Assembly: GCA_035235625.1 (NCBI GenBank)
Contig: CP141150.1
Location: 29,404,756-29,468,755 of the forward strand
Length of the DNA: 64,000 nt
Source of the DNA: Saururus chinensis
Lineage: Eukaryota; Streptophyta; Magnoliopsida; Piperales; Saururaceae
Direction of reading: 5' to 3'
A program made the position numbers and the translations under genes. Positions 33,648-46,400 of this stretch are shown in pieces. The number at the start of each line of letters is the position of its first letter. Position 1 is the first letter of the stretch. The notes beneath the pieces are model-generated. The model ran no database searches. It was given only the letters and a program-made list of their open reading frames with translations, and was not told where the DNA came from.

Positions 33648-34012
33648 TGTCACGGACTGCGTTATGGGCACCCTATGAATTCTCCTTTTGCTTTACTTAT
33701 ATGTACTTTTTTTTATTTTTTTTTCATATTTTAAGGTGCTACCATGCTAGTACAACCACTTTGGTTACCACTCTAGCCACAAGCAATAAATCTCATGTCC
33801 TATATAGGTGAGAGTGAGTTGTTATACTATTGGTTGTAGTGTTGTTGTACCCATTGTATGTAAACATGTCAATAGTGAATGCAACCAGATTTCGTGCTTC
33901 TGTTCATCTATTTCCTTACAATATGACTCTCTTTTGCCACATACCTTTTGCTTTTCATGAGTGCCCGCAAATGATTTGCGTAATACATCCGTGCAATGCA
34001 AGCCGATTGTCA
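33648..34012 (+). mobile_element. Possible 3' LTR of the chromovirus relic
   Basis: Purine-rich TTGAGTGGGAGAGCA lies directly before TGTCACGGACTGCG at 33648, which looks like a polypurine tract followed by an LTR start. A plausible end is CGATTGTCA at 34012. There is no second LTR for comparison and no target duplication was found, so the borders are tentative. Confidence 0.35.
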
Positions 34013-34229
34013 AAAAAAAAAGCTTGCTTGTTGGGCTCAAGCTTGTAAGCGCCGCACAGTTGCCGGCCCAACAGGCACATCTATGATAGTAGGCACCATT
34101 GCACTATGTAAACACTGATGTACTCTCTCCCAATTTTCTTTTATGCCTGTTTCTATTCTGCACAAGGATCCAACCGCTCCGTAGACTATAGGCTAGTTTG
34201 ATTCTAGCAAGTGTATAGTTCACAACGAG

Positions 34230-34337
34230 TACTTAGAAAGCCCATGGGCATTCATATCCCTTGTGGCTGCATTTGTCCTTCTTGTTCTCACCGTAATACA
34301 AACTGTCTTCACTGTTTACTCAGCATTCAAAAAATAG
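34230..34337 (+). pseudogene. DUF247 C-terminal fragment, third copy (C)
   Basis: The frame reads YLESPWAFISLVAAFVLL, then VLTVIQTVFTVYSAF and KK before a TAG stop, the same membrane-helix end as in copies A and B (residue for residue apart from a few changes). Similarity to the 3' flank of A and B continues to about 34640. Everything upstream of the last 35 codons is missing, so this is the truncated remnant of a further DUF247 gene between the two intact ones. Confidence 0.9.
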
Positions 34338-35778
34338 TAAACATATTTAAGAGCCCCAACTCCAAGGAGCTCATTTAAAAATTAAAGTAACCAATATTCA
34401 TGATTGTTTGTCATACATCGTATACCATAATTGAAATCCTGATTTGGTTTCAAAATTGGAAATGATGCAGAACTTATGGTAGTTTGATGAATTATGCGCA
34501 AATGGCAGTTAGAAGCACTCACACAAACAACAGATTGTCGTTCTAAAGCCACGGCAACGCACAACCATCACAAGAATCTGACAGTCTTTTAGCTTCAATC
34601 CATTCACTTCGTTTTAAACCTTTCTCACTGCACAAATCGCAGCTGGTTACATAAAACTGAGGTTGAATTCAGGAAATATCAATTGGATTCCTTAAAAATG
34701 GTAGATGCAGTCTGCAAGTTCATATCTTTGCAAATGCAATCGAAGAAACAAGTGCCAACAGAATGTGTAGTTGTCTGCCTGCTCATAAACTTCCACAACC
34801 ATAATAGAGCATTTTTTTTTTATACTTCATGGAGCAATCTTCAAGGAATTCTAGGAAATAAGGACGGATGTAGAAGGAACAAGAATTTTGTAATTGCTTG
34901 GTTAATAGTCTTTGTTTTCTTAGTATACCTTGTAATTAGTTTTTCTTTCTTTAGGGTTGTAATTCAAATTGTTTTCTCCTTGTTGAGGCATTTTTGTTGG
35001 CTCCAAGTTTGGGGTTCTTTCATTTAATCTCATGTACCCTTCTTTTGAGTTAATACACTTATGCTTAGCATTAACACATTTTATGCCAATAGTCTCATTA
35101 ACATGCACCGTGATCTCGATTGTGCAGCCACAGTAATAAGGGGCCAAAAAACTTATTTCCCTGCTAAAGCGTTCGGTTGCTTCTTAACTATTCCTTTATG
35201 TTAATCCGTTCAACATGGGGCATTTCCCACAACAATGAGAGCTTCAAGAAACTCCACAAAAGTTGGATTTGCACAACCATAATAATATGAAAAAAGTTTA
35301 TATATGTCTAACAGTGTGTGAGCCCAAGCATCATAGCCGTTGGATTGAGATCAACAGCAAAGAGGGTAAAAGCTAATTACCCTCAGAGTCATTCAAGCCT
35401 TTCCCCTTTCTCCCTCCCTTTGCAGTCGTCACTTTGCTCTAGCATCTTCCGAATGTGTCATGAGTACTGCATCCATGTACTGACATCTGCATTCGCCAGT
35501 CCCTAATAATAGCCCATTGGATGGAGAGGTTCACTTCAAATATAGGAGAGGTATGTCTTCATTAAAGAAGAAGAAAAGAAGAAGAAAATATGTACACCTA
35601 GAGACTCGAAGCCTACACCTAAACGATGATCAGACATGAATATCTAAAGCATTCATAGTGCAAGACCATATATGCCACAAACAAATAGAATGGTCATTGG
35701 GGACGACAGTTTTTAATTTAGAATTTTACCATTGATATCTCTCTAGAGATAAAAATAATTTTATGAATATTATAGGTA
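34338..35778. other. Flank of fragment C, then unassigned sequence
   Basis: 34338-34640 is the DUF247 3' flank (compare 13078-13350 and 47048-47330). From 34640 to 35778 I recognise nothing. The 114-codon frame at 34683-35027 is hydrophobic, without a domain or a partner in another copy, and I do not call it a gene. Confidence 0.5.
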
Positions 35779-36361
35779 CACTACAACAAATAGTATTATT
35801 AGCAACACTTTTAAGTATTGTTAATAGTAATCAAAGTGTCACTAATGACTATTAGTGATGCTTAAAAAACGTCGCTAAATGCGTCGGTAAAAATACAGTC
35901 GCTATTTCTCATCAACAATGCTTATAACAAAGTGTCGCTAATAGTCTAACATTAGTGAGGTTTATATTTGTGTCACTAAATATTTTCTTTTTATGATGTT
36001 TAATTATTAACGATGCTTAACATTAAGCGTCACTAATACTATCATTAATAGCGAAGTTCTTTATAGAGTGTCGCTAATAGTCTTATTTTTTAATAAAATT
36101 TTATTTTTTTCTCTCTCTACATTCTCTCTCTCATCCTCTCATCTCTCTCTACCCTCTCTTTCCTTTACCCTCTCTCTCTACACTCTATCTCTACCCTCTC
36201 TCTCATCCTTTCCTCACTCTCTACCCTCTCTCCGCTTTCTCTCTCTTTCTCCTCTCCGTATCCCTCCTTTCTCTCTCTCCTCCCTCCTTCTCTACCCTCT
36301 CTCCTCTCTCTCTTCCCTTCTCTCTCTCTTCTCTTTTCTCTCTCTCCTCTCCCTCTCTCTC

Positions 36362-39300
36362 TGTAATGTCCGGGAATTTTCTAAATTCCCGAAGTCGTCC
36401 ATGGGGAAATTAGGGTGTGTGACCCCTTGACTTTCTTGTGAGAATAACTCAATCATTGGTTGGAATTGATTGTTGAAACTTATATTGATGGAAAATATAC
36501 AAAAAGAGCTTTGAAACACCATAAATAACGCACAAATCGGAGTCCGGATGAGAGAGATACAACTGTTCAAAGTTGAACATATCGTATAGGGTTCGTTTAC
36601 TCGATTTAAACGTGCAACTGGGTCGTTTAAGTTGTTTTGTGGGCCCGATTATTTACAGTTCCGAAATTATAATTTAAGGGGCCTAATTTGGGGAGTTTTG
36701 GCCCATTTTCTCATGGGATTAGGAGCCCTAATCCCATGTATATCAAAATAAATAATTAGGGCTTTTTGGGGGGGTTTTGTTATCACGAAGCGAACGAGAA
36801 AGAGGCGATGATTGAATTTTTCGGCGAGACTCCGGCAAAGTGTTGTCAGCGGTGGATCGATGACAACTCGACCTGAGAGGTTTGATTTTGAATTGAGACC
36901 AGTAGAGAAGTTGTTAATTAATTTCATTAAAAGTTATATTGATCTCTGTAATTACTGTTCACGTAATTTAGTGAACAGTAATTGATTTGCCGTCGTCGGA
37001 TCAGCCCTCGGATTGGGGCTGCACTGGCCCTGGCCACAGAGGCCCTGGCTTTGGCGGCCTTGGCTGTGGCGGATTTGCCTGCCGCTGTGAAGGCCTCCGT
37101 TAGTACAAAAAAAAAGGAGCTTGTGACGGCGCGGCATAGCCGGCGGTCGGGGGATGGACCAGGGCTGCCGAAACCTTCAGACGAAGGCGATTTAGTCAAG
37201 CCCGGCCCATCGGCTGGCCGTGGTGGCCTACCATTGCAATGCCACCGCCGATTGTAAAAAAAATAGAAAAAAAGGGAGGCATCTTTGGCCCCGGGCGGCA
37301 ACGGGTGTCAGAGCCACTAGGATCTCCACCTGGTGGCGATCCCGCTGGCCTTGGCCGCTCCATGCCATGGAGGCCAGGGGCGGCGCTGCCAGAGGCTTAA
37401 ACGCCTCTGGCCGAACTCGGGGAGGACGACCCACATTGCGGGTCATCGACCCGAACCGACTGAATTATTCAGAACCGGTTTGGGTTTGATTCAAATAAAG
37501 AATAAATATATATTCTACGAACCGGGACCGGTTCAGTAAGCTAGGGTTGTCAGAAAAACGTGAACAAAATTACAAATTACCATGGGTGTATGAAGAGTGC
37601 TTTACCAAAGTTTTAGACTCGGGAAAAATCTCAGAGACTATAAAATGACCTTTTTACCCCTGTTAGTTAATTATCGTATAATATAAACTTACCTGAGTTC
37701 GAGGCTCGGGTTCAGGGGCCTATGAGTGGATCAAAAAAATTGGGGAAATTCTCACTGAGAGTTTAGTGTGTAGCCTAATTATAGGACAAACGAATAAGTG
37801 AGGAAAAATCTCAGTGAGTGGGTAATTGACCTTTTTACCCCTTGGATTAATCCTAAATCGTTAAATAAACCTGGGTCGGTTCAAGGGGTTCACGACCCCG
37901 TCATACTCTAGAAAAATTACACAGAGTCCATGAAGTCAAGTAGTATGCTTGAGTTTGATTTTGGACCCATCAGATATCAATAAGGCCTTCAAACAAATGA
38001 CAAAAATACCCCTTTGAGTGGACCCACCCACATTCGTGTGAATGGAAGCGTGGGTCAGTTTGAGAGTAGAGCCTCCTGAGATGATTATGACTTAAAATAA
38101 ATAAATGGGCAGTGAGATGACCAATTGGCCCAAGGGTGGGTGGTGTAACTTAGTGGTAAATTTACACTAATGCCCTTAGGGGGTAGTATGTTCTGTTTTC
38201 GCTGAAATGGATAACTAGCAACCAAGCATTAGGGTGCCCTAGAATGACATTAAATGGCTTCAAATGAAGGGGTGTGACCAGTAAAAGACACGAAGACCTT
38301 GACAGGTTACAGTGTCATAGGAAACAAGGGGAAGAACCATAGTTCTTAAGGTTTAATGCAGCGTTCATGGAGTAAACGGGGCCCTGACATAGAATCTTAC
38401 CTTAGTTAATGAACCGATAGTGGTTTTGGGATGTTCTCTGAGTCATAGCTCAGTGGATGAGCTATTTTTTGGGCCAATTCACAAGGTGAAGAGGACCCAG
38501 ATAGTTGAGTGAATACTTGACTAGATGAAAATAATCTAGTCTAAGTTTCAGATGTTTGGGGGAGTCAATGGTCATAAGGACTCGAGGCTTCTATGAATTT
38601 ATTAGTAATGTCTTATAAAACATTTTCTCCCAGAGTTGGGATGATGGAGATTGCGATATACTTCTTCATCGCCACGACGGTTTAGGTATTGACTATAGGG
38701 TCTTTACCGCAGGTCTCCTGTAAGTCTTCCCAGGACTATTTAGTACGTACGAAAAATGGAGTTGTATGAGCATCATGGAAGGCTTGTACTTCTCGCCAAT
38801 CTGTGTCCATTAGCACAGTTGGGATCCTCTTCTCCAGATTCGTGGCAGACTATTGAGAGCCTTGGAGATTTGGGTCAAGCTGTTGTTAAGCAGTCTACTC
38901 CAAGGTTGGAGTTCTATATTTGGAGATCTCTCGAGGGGCGAGTCATCTCCGAGTTATAGATTTAATAGTATTAATTATCGAACAAGGGATGCGAGATAAT
39001 TAATAACATTATTTGATATTGCTTATTAATTAGACAAGTGAAACGGTTAAAGGACTTACTAAAATATATGTTGAAAATATCTAAACATTACATGTGTGAT
39101 GCTATGCTTCTTAGGATAGAGTAGTTTCTAGGCAAAACTACGTCTGGATCCGATCCTATTGGAGATGTTGTCTAGTGAGTATGTAGGTAACTAACATATG
39201 GTGATGTTGGCCCGATCCGAAAAATATTAATTAAATCTTTTTTCCTTTAGAAGCTCTTCTCATGAAGGCGAAGAGATTCCATTGTTGTTGTTGTGGTTGC

Positions 39301-39655
39301 TTCATTTGGTTAGTTGCAGATTCTCCAAGCGACGACAAGTGAGACCAAGGCAGGCGAGCACAAAAAGTTTTTGCGTTTCTGCAACTCCGGTGCGTAAGTG
39401 TACCTTTAGCGTGAGAGTCAACTTGTTATTTATTTTCAAACGAGCGACAGACTTGTACTTAGATGGATGAGCTGTTCTTTATGAATTTTCAGACGTGAAA
39501 TAATATCATATGATTTGATATCCGTATTTGTGAACCCCAGTTATCATGACCTGGATATTTAATCGAAAGGTTTGTTTTGTATTTAAGAAAAAAAAAATTT
39601 CGCTATTTACCGTTCATGCTATTTAAAAATGAATTTAAAAATCCGGGTCGTGACA
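36362..39655. mobile_element. Large solo LTR nested in CACTA element 3
   Basis: Starts TGTAATGTCCGGGAATTTTC and ends AATCCGGGTCGTGACA, 3294 bp, flanked by CTCTC on both sides (36357-36361, 39656-39660). The flanks are inside a CT microsatellite, so the duplication alone is weak, but TG...CA ends and the abrupt change of composition support it. Reverse-complemented, the end reads TGTCACGACCCGG, like the opening of many plant gypsy LTRs, so orientation is uncertain. No gag-pol sequence was found. Confidence 0.6.
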
Positions 39656-40850
39656 CTCTCCCCTCACCCTCTCTACCTTCTCTCTCTCCCCGCTATCGCT
39701 TTTATTTTAATTTTCTTTAAAATTAAAATAAATAGTAGTGACACTAAACTATATGTGTCACCACTACCCTAGGTTAGTAGCGATGGATACCCTTGTGCGT
39801 CGCTATTACCCTAAGGAAGTAGCAACGCATCTGGATATGAGTAGCGAATATAATTTTTTTTATTTTTTATATTTTTTTAAAATAAATTCTCTCTCCTCTC
39901 TCTCTTCTCTATTCTCCCTCTTCCCTTCTCTCTCTCCTCTTCTCCCTATCTCACTTCTCTTTTCTCTCTCTCCTCTCTCTCACTCCTCTCTCTCTCTCTC
40001 TCTCTCTTCACTCCTCTCTCCCCCTATCTCTCTCTCTCCTCATCCTCTCTCTCCCCGCTATCTCTTTTATTTTAATTTTTTCTAAAATAAAAAAAATAGT
40101 AGTGACGCTTCAGTAGCGATGCCTACTCTTATGCATCGCTACTGCCATAAGGTAGTAGCGATGCATGTACATATGCATCACTACTACCCTAAGGTATGCA
40201 CAGCTACTACCCTAAGGTAGTAGTGACACATATAGATATGTGTCCCTAATATAATTTTTTCATTTTTTAAAAATAAATTCTCTTTCCTCTCCCCCCTCTC
40301 TCTTTCCACTCTCTCCTCTCTTTCTTTCCTCTCTCTATCTCTCTCCTCACCCTCTCTCTACTCAAGCTACTCACTCTCTCTCCTATTTTCTCTCTCTCCT
40401 CTCCCTCTGCCCCTACCTCTCTCTCCCTTCTATCTCTTTTATTTTAAATTTTTTTAAAATAAAAAATAGTAGTGATGCTTAACTGTATGCATCACTACTA
40501 CACTAGGTAGTAGCGAAGTATATTGCTATGCGTCCCTACTACCCTAAGGTAGTAGCAACGCATACTGGTATGCGTCCTTCCTACCCTAAGGTAGCGACAC
40601 ATATGGATATGAGTCTCTAATATAATTTTTTTAAATTTTTTTTTAATAAATTCTCTCTACTCTCCCCTCTCTTTCTTTCCTCTTTCTCTACCCTCTCTCC
40701 TCTCTCCCCCTATCTCTCACACTCTCTCTGTCCTCCGTCTCTCTCTCCTCTCTCCTCTCTTTTCTCTCTTGTCTCCTCTCCCTCTCTCTATGCATTCTCT
40801 CTTCCTCTCTTCTCTCTCTTTACTCTTTCTTTTATTATAAATTATATTTT
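39656..40850. repeat. CT-rich microsatellites with GTAGTAGCGA spacers in CACTA element 3
   Basis: Imperfect (CT)n tracts (39656-39700, 39885-40060, 40275-40440, 40650-40850) alternate with patches of AGTAGCGATGC / GCATCGCTACT and CCTAAGGTAGTAG. Frames through these tracts are artefacts. Confidence 0.8.
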
Positions 40851-41635
40851 AAAATTAATATAAAAATTTAAGAAATAAAATATATTATATATAAATAGTA
40901 AAAGTTTAATCTATTATTAACACTACCTTTTACTAAAAATTTAATATTTATTTATTATATATATAAATAATAAATATTGAATAAAATATATTATATTTAA
41001 GAAGTTTATTTTTAAACTTTTTTATATTTATTTATTATATAATTATTTATTAAATAAAATTAATTAATAAACCTATTAGCGATGATATATTAAAAGTGGC
41101 GCTAACAAAATAACTATTAGCAACACTTATAGGAAAGCGTCACTAATATTAATAGTATTTGCAACACTTATTTAAAAGCATCTCCATTATTAATACTATT
41201 TACAACACTTATTTAAAAGCTTCTCTAATAGTTCTAAATTTTTTATTTTTAAATTTTAATTTATAACGATTAATTACGCTTTTTGTTAAGCAACGCTTTT
41301 TAAAAAATATTACTATTGTTAAAACTATTAGCGACACGTAAAAGAAGCATCGCTAATAATTCTGATATTTTTTTCCTTTTAATTTAAAACATATATATTT
41401 TAGTGACGCTTACTTAAAGTGTCGCTAATAGCATAGCTATTAGCTTCATTTATTATAAAGCGTCGTTAATAGTTTTAATATTAGCGACGCTTTTTTATTA
41501 AGTGTCGCTAATATATGCCTATTAGCGACGCTTCAATAGTTAAATTTTTTGCGACGCTTTTTTATGCATCGTAAGAAGTAGTTTTTGGCAATGTTTTTTT
41601 TTTCGTTGTTAATAATACATTTTGTTGTAGTGGTA

Positions 41636-43250
41636 TACATACTTAATAGGTTTTTGTCTATATTATTTGTATGAAGTGATCGATAGTATTTTTTGGGAAT
41701 CATTGTTATAGAAAGGTTTTAGGGGCATGAATTGTATACAAATCTTTTTTTCTTTATACGAAATGAGTATAATTTTGTAGACAACAATTATATTTATTAA
41801 TGAAAATATATTAATTTGGTAGTGTTCCAGTTATCTAGTTTGGTAGTTTTCCCTCCTTGGAGTGTAGACCCCATTATCTAACCCTTCCATTCTCAACATT
41901 TTGTCGAATTGAATTATTAACATTACTTTATTACTATGATTATATTAAGAAAAAATAAAAAATCAAGTGTGTGATAGTTTGGCTTGACATGACTCTCTTG
42001 CACAAAGCTTGCCTTCTCTTATAATAATTTCTCATTTCACAATTTGACAACTGATAATCTTTGGAGACAAGATTAATTTTGTGGATTTCAGTCTCATGTA
42101 TACATAATTAACAAATATTTTTTTTGTATGAAAATATATACACAGTTTTCCAGATTCACAATCTTCTTGCTGGCAATTTTCTAGTTCATAATTTTCAAGC
42201 TTGGTAGTTTTCTAGTTTAGCAGTTTTCCAATTCCACAGTTATCTAGCTTGGCAGTTTTCCCTCCTTAGTGTGGGGACCCTAAACCCTTGCATTCTTGTC
42301 ACTTTGTCTAATTAAATTATTAAAGTTAATTCATTACTATAACTAACATGTATTCTTGCCAATTGTTAAGAATATCCAAGGTACACAAAGGGTTGATCTT
42401 GAGTTTCAACAATTCATCGAGATGGGCAAGGTTGACCGTCCATTAAAAAACCTTATGAAACGCCACAACATACCCCAGTTGGTACGAAATCATCCTCAGC
42501 CTCTTCAAATAGTGTACTGCCAGCAATGCTATATTATTAGATTGTCCTTTTTTCTGAGGGATTATTTAATTTGGTAGTCATCCCTCACCTTTTGCTCATT
42601 GGTGTGATTACTGTCTACGGCATTCTGTTCTCAATGTCTTATACTAGAATTTTGAATTTTCTACAACTTCATACTGGATTATTGTAAGATTAATGCCCAA
42701 TCTCTTTTTGGGTCAACGTAGTTGTTTGTACACGCTCTCATGACATCCTAAGCTATTTTAGGATTTATTACACCTTAATAAACTCCATAATATGTACTAT
42801 GTCTTTTTATATTCTTTATACTATCAAGCTACTCACAATTGGTGGTTATCTTATGGACATGATAACACTCATATTGGATATTGGCATAAAAAGCTTTTGA
42901 CTATATTAGTACATAATGTAAATGTAGTTGCATTGAGTGTAACTAATTACAAAGACATCAAATGTAAAGTGGCGACTTGGCCAGAGAAGGCTATAAATGG
43001 GCAGCCTATATAAGAGTAGTAGAGTAATTTGTTAACAAGAGTAATGCTAATGAGAAAGCAAAATGGATCTATTCTATGATGCATTTAAATGGGGAATAGG
43101 TTTCGGTGGCGGTACTATTGTGACATCCTATTGAGCTCATCGTAGATACTTATTAACAGCGACGGTCAGAATTAATTGTCACTATTGTAGAGTCGTTGTG
43201 GCCCCCTTTTTTTGTAGTGTTGGTGAGGTAAGGTAGATACTTATGGGGTA
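41636..43250. other. Spacer before unit B, with a direct repeat and a CACTA-like end
   Basis: A segment of about 110 bp beginning CTAGxTTGGxAGTTTTCCCT occurs at about 41838 and again at about 42240 with moderate divergence. At the right side, AGCGACGGTCAGAATT...TTTTTTTGTAGTG (43157-43228) looks like the end of another CACTA-type element, directly before unit B. No gene recognised; the frame at 42356-42577 has no known domain. Confidence 0.4.
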
Positions 43251-43458
43251 TAAGTGAGGGACAGGGTAAGGACTAGATCCTTGCAGTGGGTATAGAAGTG
43301 TATATCGTATGTCAAAACCCATATTCTAAGTAATAACATGGAACAAGGTGCCTATAATTCACTTTTCCTTTATTCTCAACACTTAAAAACTTGAAGCCGA
43401 AGAGCACAGTCTAGTATAAATGGCTAGACATCTGCTATATCTAGTGACCTTGGAAAAT

Positions 43459-46400
43459 ATGGCGAAGGCCGGAGAAAGGATCACGGGTACGAGTGAAGAT
43501 CAATGGGTTATAGATATTAAGAGCAAGGTGCAAAGTTTATCCCAGAACGATGATGAATGGAAAAGGCACTCCATCTATAAGGTACGTCCCAGCATCAGAT
43601 ATCTAAACAAGAAGGCTTATGAGCCTCGAGTGGTGTCCTTCGGTCCCTACCACCACAATGATGAGAAGTTGTCGCCCATGAATGAGCACAAGGAGAGAGC
43701 CCTCTTGCGTTTCCTCAGAAGAGCAGATAATTATGAAAAGACCCTAGAGGCATGTTTGACTGCCTTAAGTAATCGTGCCCAGGAGCTGATGGATGCTTAT
43801 GATCAGCTTGATGAGGCATGGGGGAAGGAACAGAACCGATTCAACTTCTTGAAAATGATGATCCTTGATGGGTGCTTCATGTTGGAGCTTTTCCTTACGG
43901 AAAGTTATTTACCCAATGACTACAACCCGGATGATCCTATCTTTAGCTCTCATGGGAGGCTTCATATAATGACCTACATTAAGAGGGATATGCTTATGAT
44001 TGAGAACCAAATCCCTTTCTTTGTTCTAAAGGAACTTGCAGACTTAATTCACCATAAGTGCAATGTAAGTACTATACTTTCCCCCCCTCCATTTATGAAC
44101 TTTTAATACTCCATTTGTTCCGTATTATGTGTCCTATTTTTCCGAAAATAAATTAAATTTAATTCATTTTAAAAACCCATATAAGACACTTACAAGCCAA
44201 GCACTGCCACTCCACCAAAGGTGCCAGAAAAGATTAAAGAACTCTACACAGTTTTCCATAAATCATGCAAAATATGTAATAAGGGAACTACATACTAGGC
44301 TCTATGACTTGAAGGCCAGTGGGCACTTTGTAACCAGAAATGCACTGTGTTACTAAGTAGTGAGCACCTTGTTACTCCCTAACATATTGTTGTACACCTT
44401 GTTACTGAGAAATGAGGTTTTATTTGTAGCACTACTTCATAACGGGCTGCTAATAACCCTACTCCAGAATGTCTAACAAAACTCTACACCTGAGTCTTGT
44501 TCGGACGGAGAAAAATATGTCTCACGTGATAATTTGAGACCACATTTCTATTTATAATCAAAACTAAATGTAAGATTAATTTTATTGGACAAATTGTGGT
44601 GGAGTAACATCATTGTCCTTTATAACGAGGTTATATGGGTGTACCACAAAGACAATAGGCTGGGGTACACTACAGACTCGGTTCCCTCAATCCCATGAAA
44701 CAAGCCATGAACCGAAAGTAGGGAGCTTTTTTTATCCCTCTCTCCATATCATGCACATGTGGCCACATATGATCATCGAAGGTATACTCAATAGTTTTAC
44801 ACAACTTTGTGCCGTTTCTTCAGTTTTAATTAAGTCACCCGGCATCCTAAATGCCTTTTAAGAAAGCTGTATTTAAGTGAAGTTTCACCAGCCGTTGATG
44901 ACCCAAAATCCATGGTGCACACTGTATTACACAAAATCTTTATAGGGATTGTAATTTTTCGCAATATTTGTGTGCAACAGTGTGTACGATCAGTTTTGAG
45001 CACTCAACAAATAGGACTATTAAATGGGTAAAAACTTTTAAAGAATGTAAGACTATTGAAATGGGATGGAGAGAGAATATTTGTCAATATCTAACTGCAA
45101 AGTTTATGTGTTATATTTTTGTACCTTTGCAAATATTATGATGATAAATCTTACTGGAATAGTTATGATCAAATCAAGTAAATTGCGCTGTTTTTAAAAC
45201 AGAATTCGCCCTCTTTAACGGTATTTAAGATACACTTAGGTGTCCGCTTCCTATGATAAAATAATCAACCATGTACTATAGAAACACCTTCAATATAGTA
45301 CATATAGCGAACTACAGTATGGAATGCTCTCACAAAATATATAAAAACTAAAATTCAGAAAAGGATTTTGTAGAAATTATTTTTCATGATTTTATAGGAA
45401 ATCCCGTTGAAGACAACCCAACCCGGTCAAACGAATGCGTCCATCCGTTAACGGACACATTCTTTAGTCAAATTAAACCGGGCCCATTTTAGTTAATAGA
45501 AATTAAACCAAATAAATAAAAAACCAAACTAAATGAAGTTAGGTTAAGAGAAAACTAAACCAAATGAATATTTTTCAAAAAATCATTATCTTGTTGACCC
45601 AACTCAACCCAGTTGGCCACGTAAACCGAGCTGGCCGGACAGCGGCGGCAGCATATATGTGAGTTAGCCCACCTAAATGCATAAGTCCAACATATCACTC
45701 CTCTGCAAAAGTAGGTTGGCCTAAAGGCCTAATTTAAAAAGCTAAACTTGTGCCTTATATACTAACAACATCATATTTTTTTAAGCGACATAGAACTAAT
45801 CACTTATTCAATTAATCCACATATGTGATTCTCATTAAATACAAAGTGGGCTTAAGTTCTCTACCATATGGGCTTGACGCACATTACCAATATGGGCTTA
45901 ACCCACATAAATATTATAAGTTTAACTTATGTAAATATTATACTCACTTTAATAATATAAGCTTAACCCATTAAACATAATGCCCACTTTTAACATTATG
46001 TTCTCCATCTATAAGAACCTTAAGCCTTGGGCTAAGTGCTGTTGGCTTTTGGGGTCTATGATAAAGATCATTATCCTCTTAGCCGGGCTGTATGTTCAAA
46101 AACCCAAAATTTGGGTTTCATTTTACTACTGTTAGAGCGGTTCATTCGTGATGTTTTACCTTAATACAATTGGCTTTAGTGTTGTGATATGTCATTCTTT
46201 CAAGCTAATATAAGGTTTGTCTTTCTTTCCCCATATTGATGTAGGCTGTATCAGACATGAACAAGCTCGTAACAGGCTTTTTTCATGCAGACAGCACAAG
46301 TAAGGAGGAAAATCCCCTTCATGTTCTAGACCTATACCGCATCAGCTTACTCCAAGGGCCATGGCCTGAAAGTTCTAGCAAGCCTAGTATGCGATAAAAT

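Larger units (their letters stand above)
35779..41632. mobile_element. Non-autonomous CACTA element 3 (complete)
   Basis: Starts CACTACAACAAAT at 35779 and ends TTTTGTTGTAGTG at 41632, with the 3-bp target duplication GTA on both sides (35776-35778, 41633-41635). Same family as element 2 but inverted relative to it: its right AT-rich block (40830-41060) is the reverse complement of 17080-17340. Subterminal GCGTCGC/GCGACGC inverted pairs occupy 35800-36090 and 41070-41590. CT microsatellites fill much of the interior, and a 3.3-kb LTR is nested at 36362-39655. No transposase frame exists. It lies in the spacer between units A and B. Confidence 0.85.

Noticed and set aside
34683..35027. 114-codon hydrophobic frame
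   Set aside because: No domain, no signal of splicing, no sister copy, and a competing minus-strand frame.
36068..36430. Ser/Leu-rich frames in CT tracts (also 39738-40085)
   Set aside because: Microsatellite translation inside CACTA element 3.
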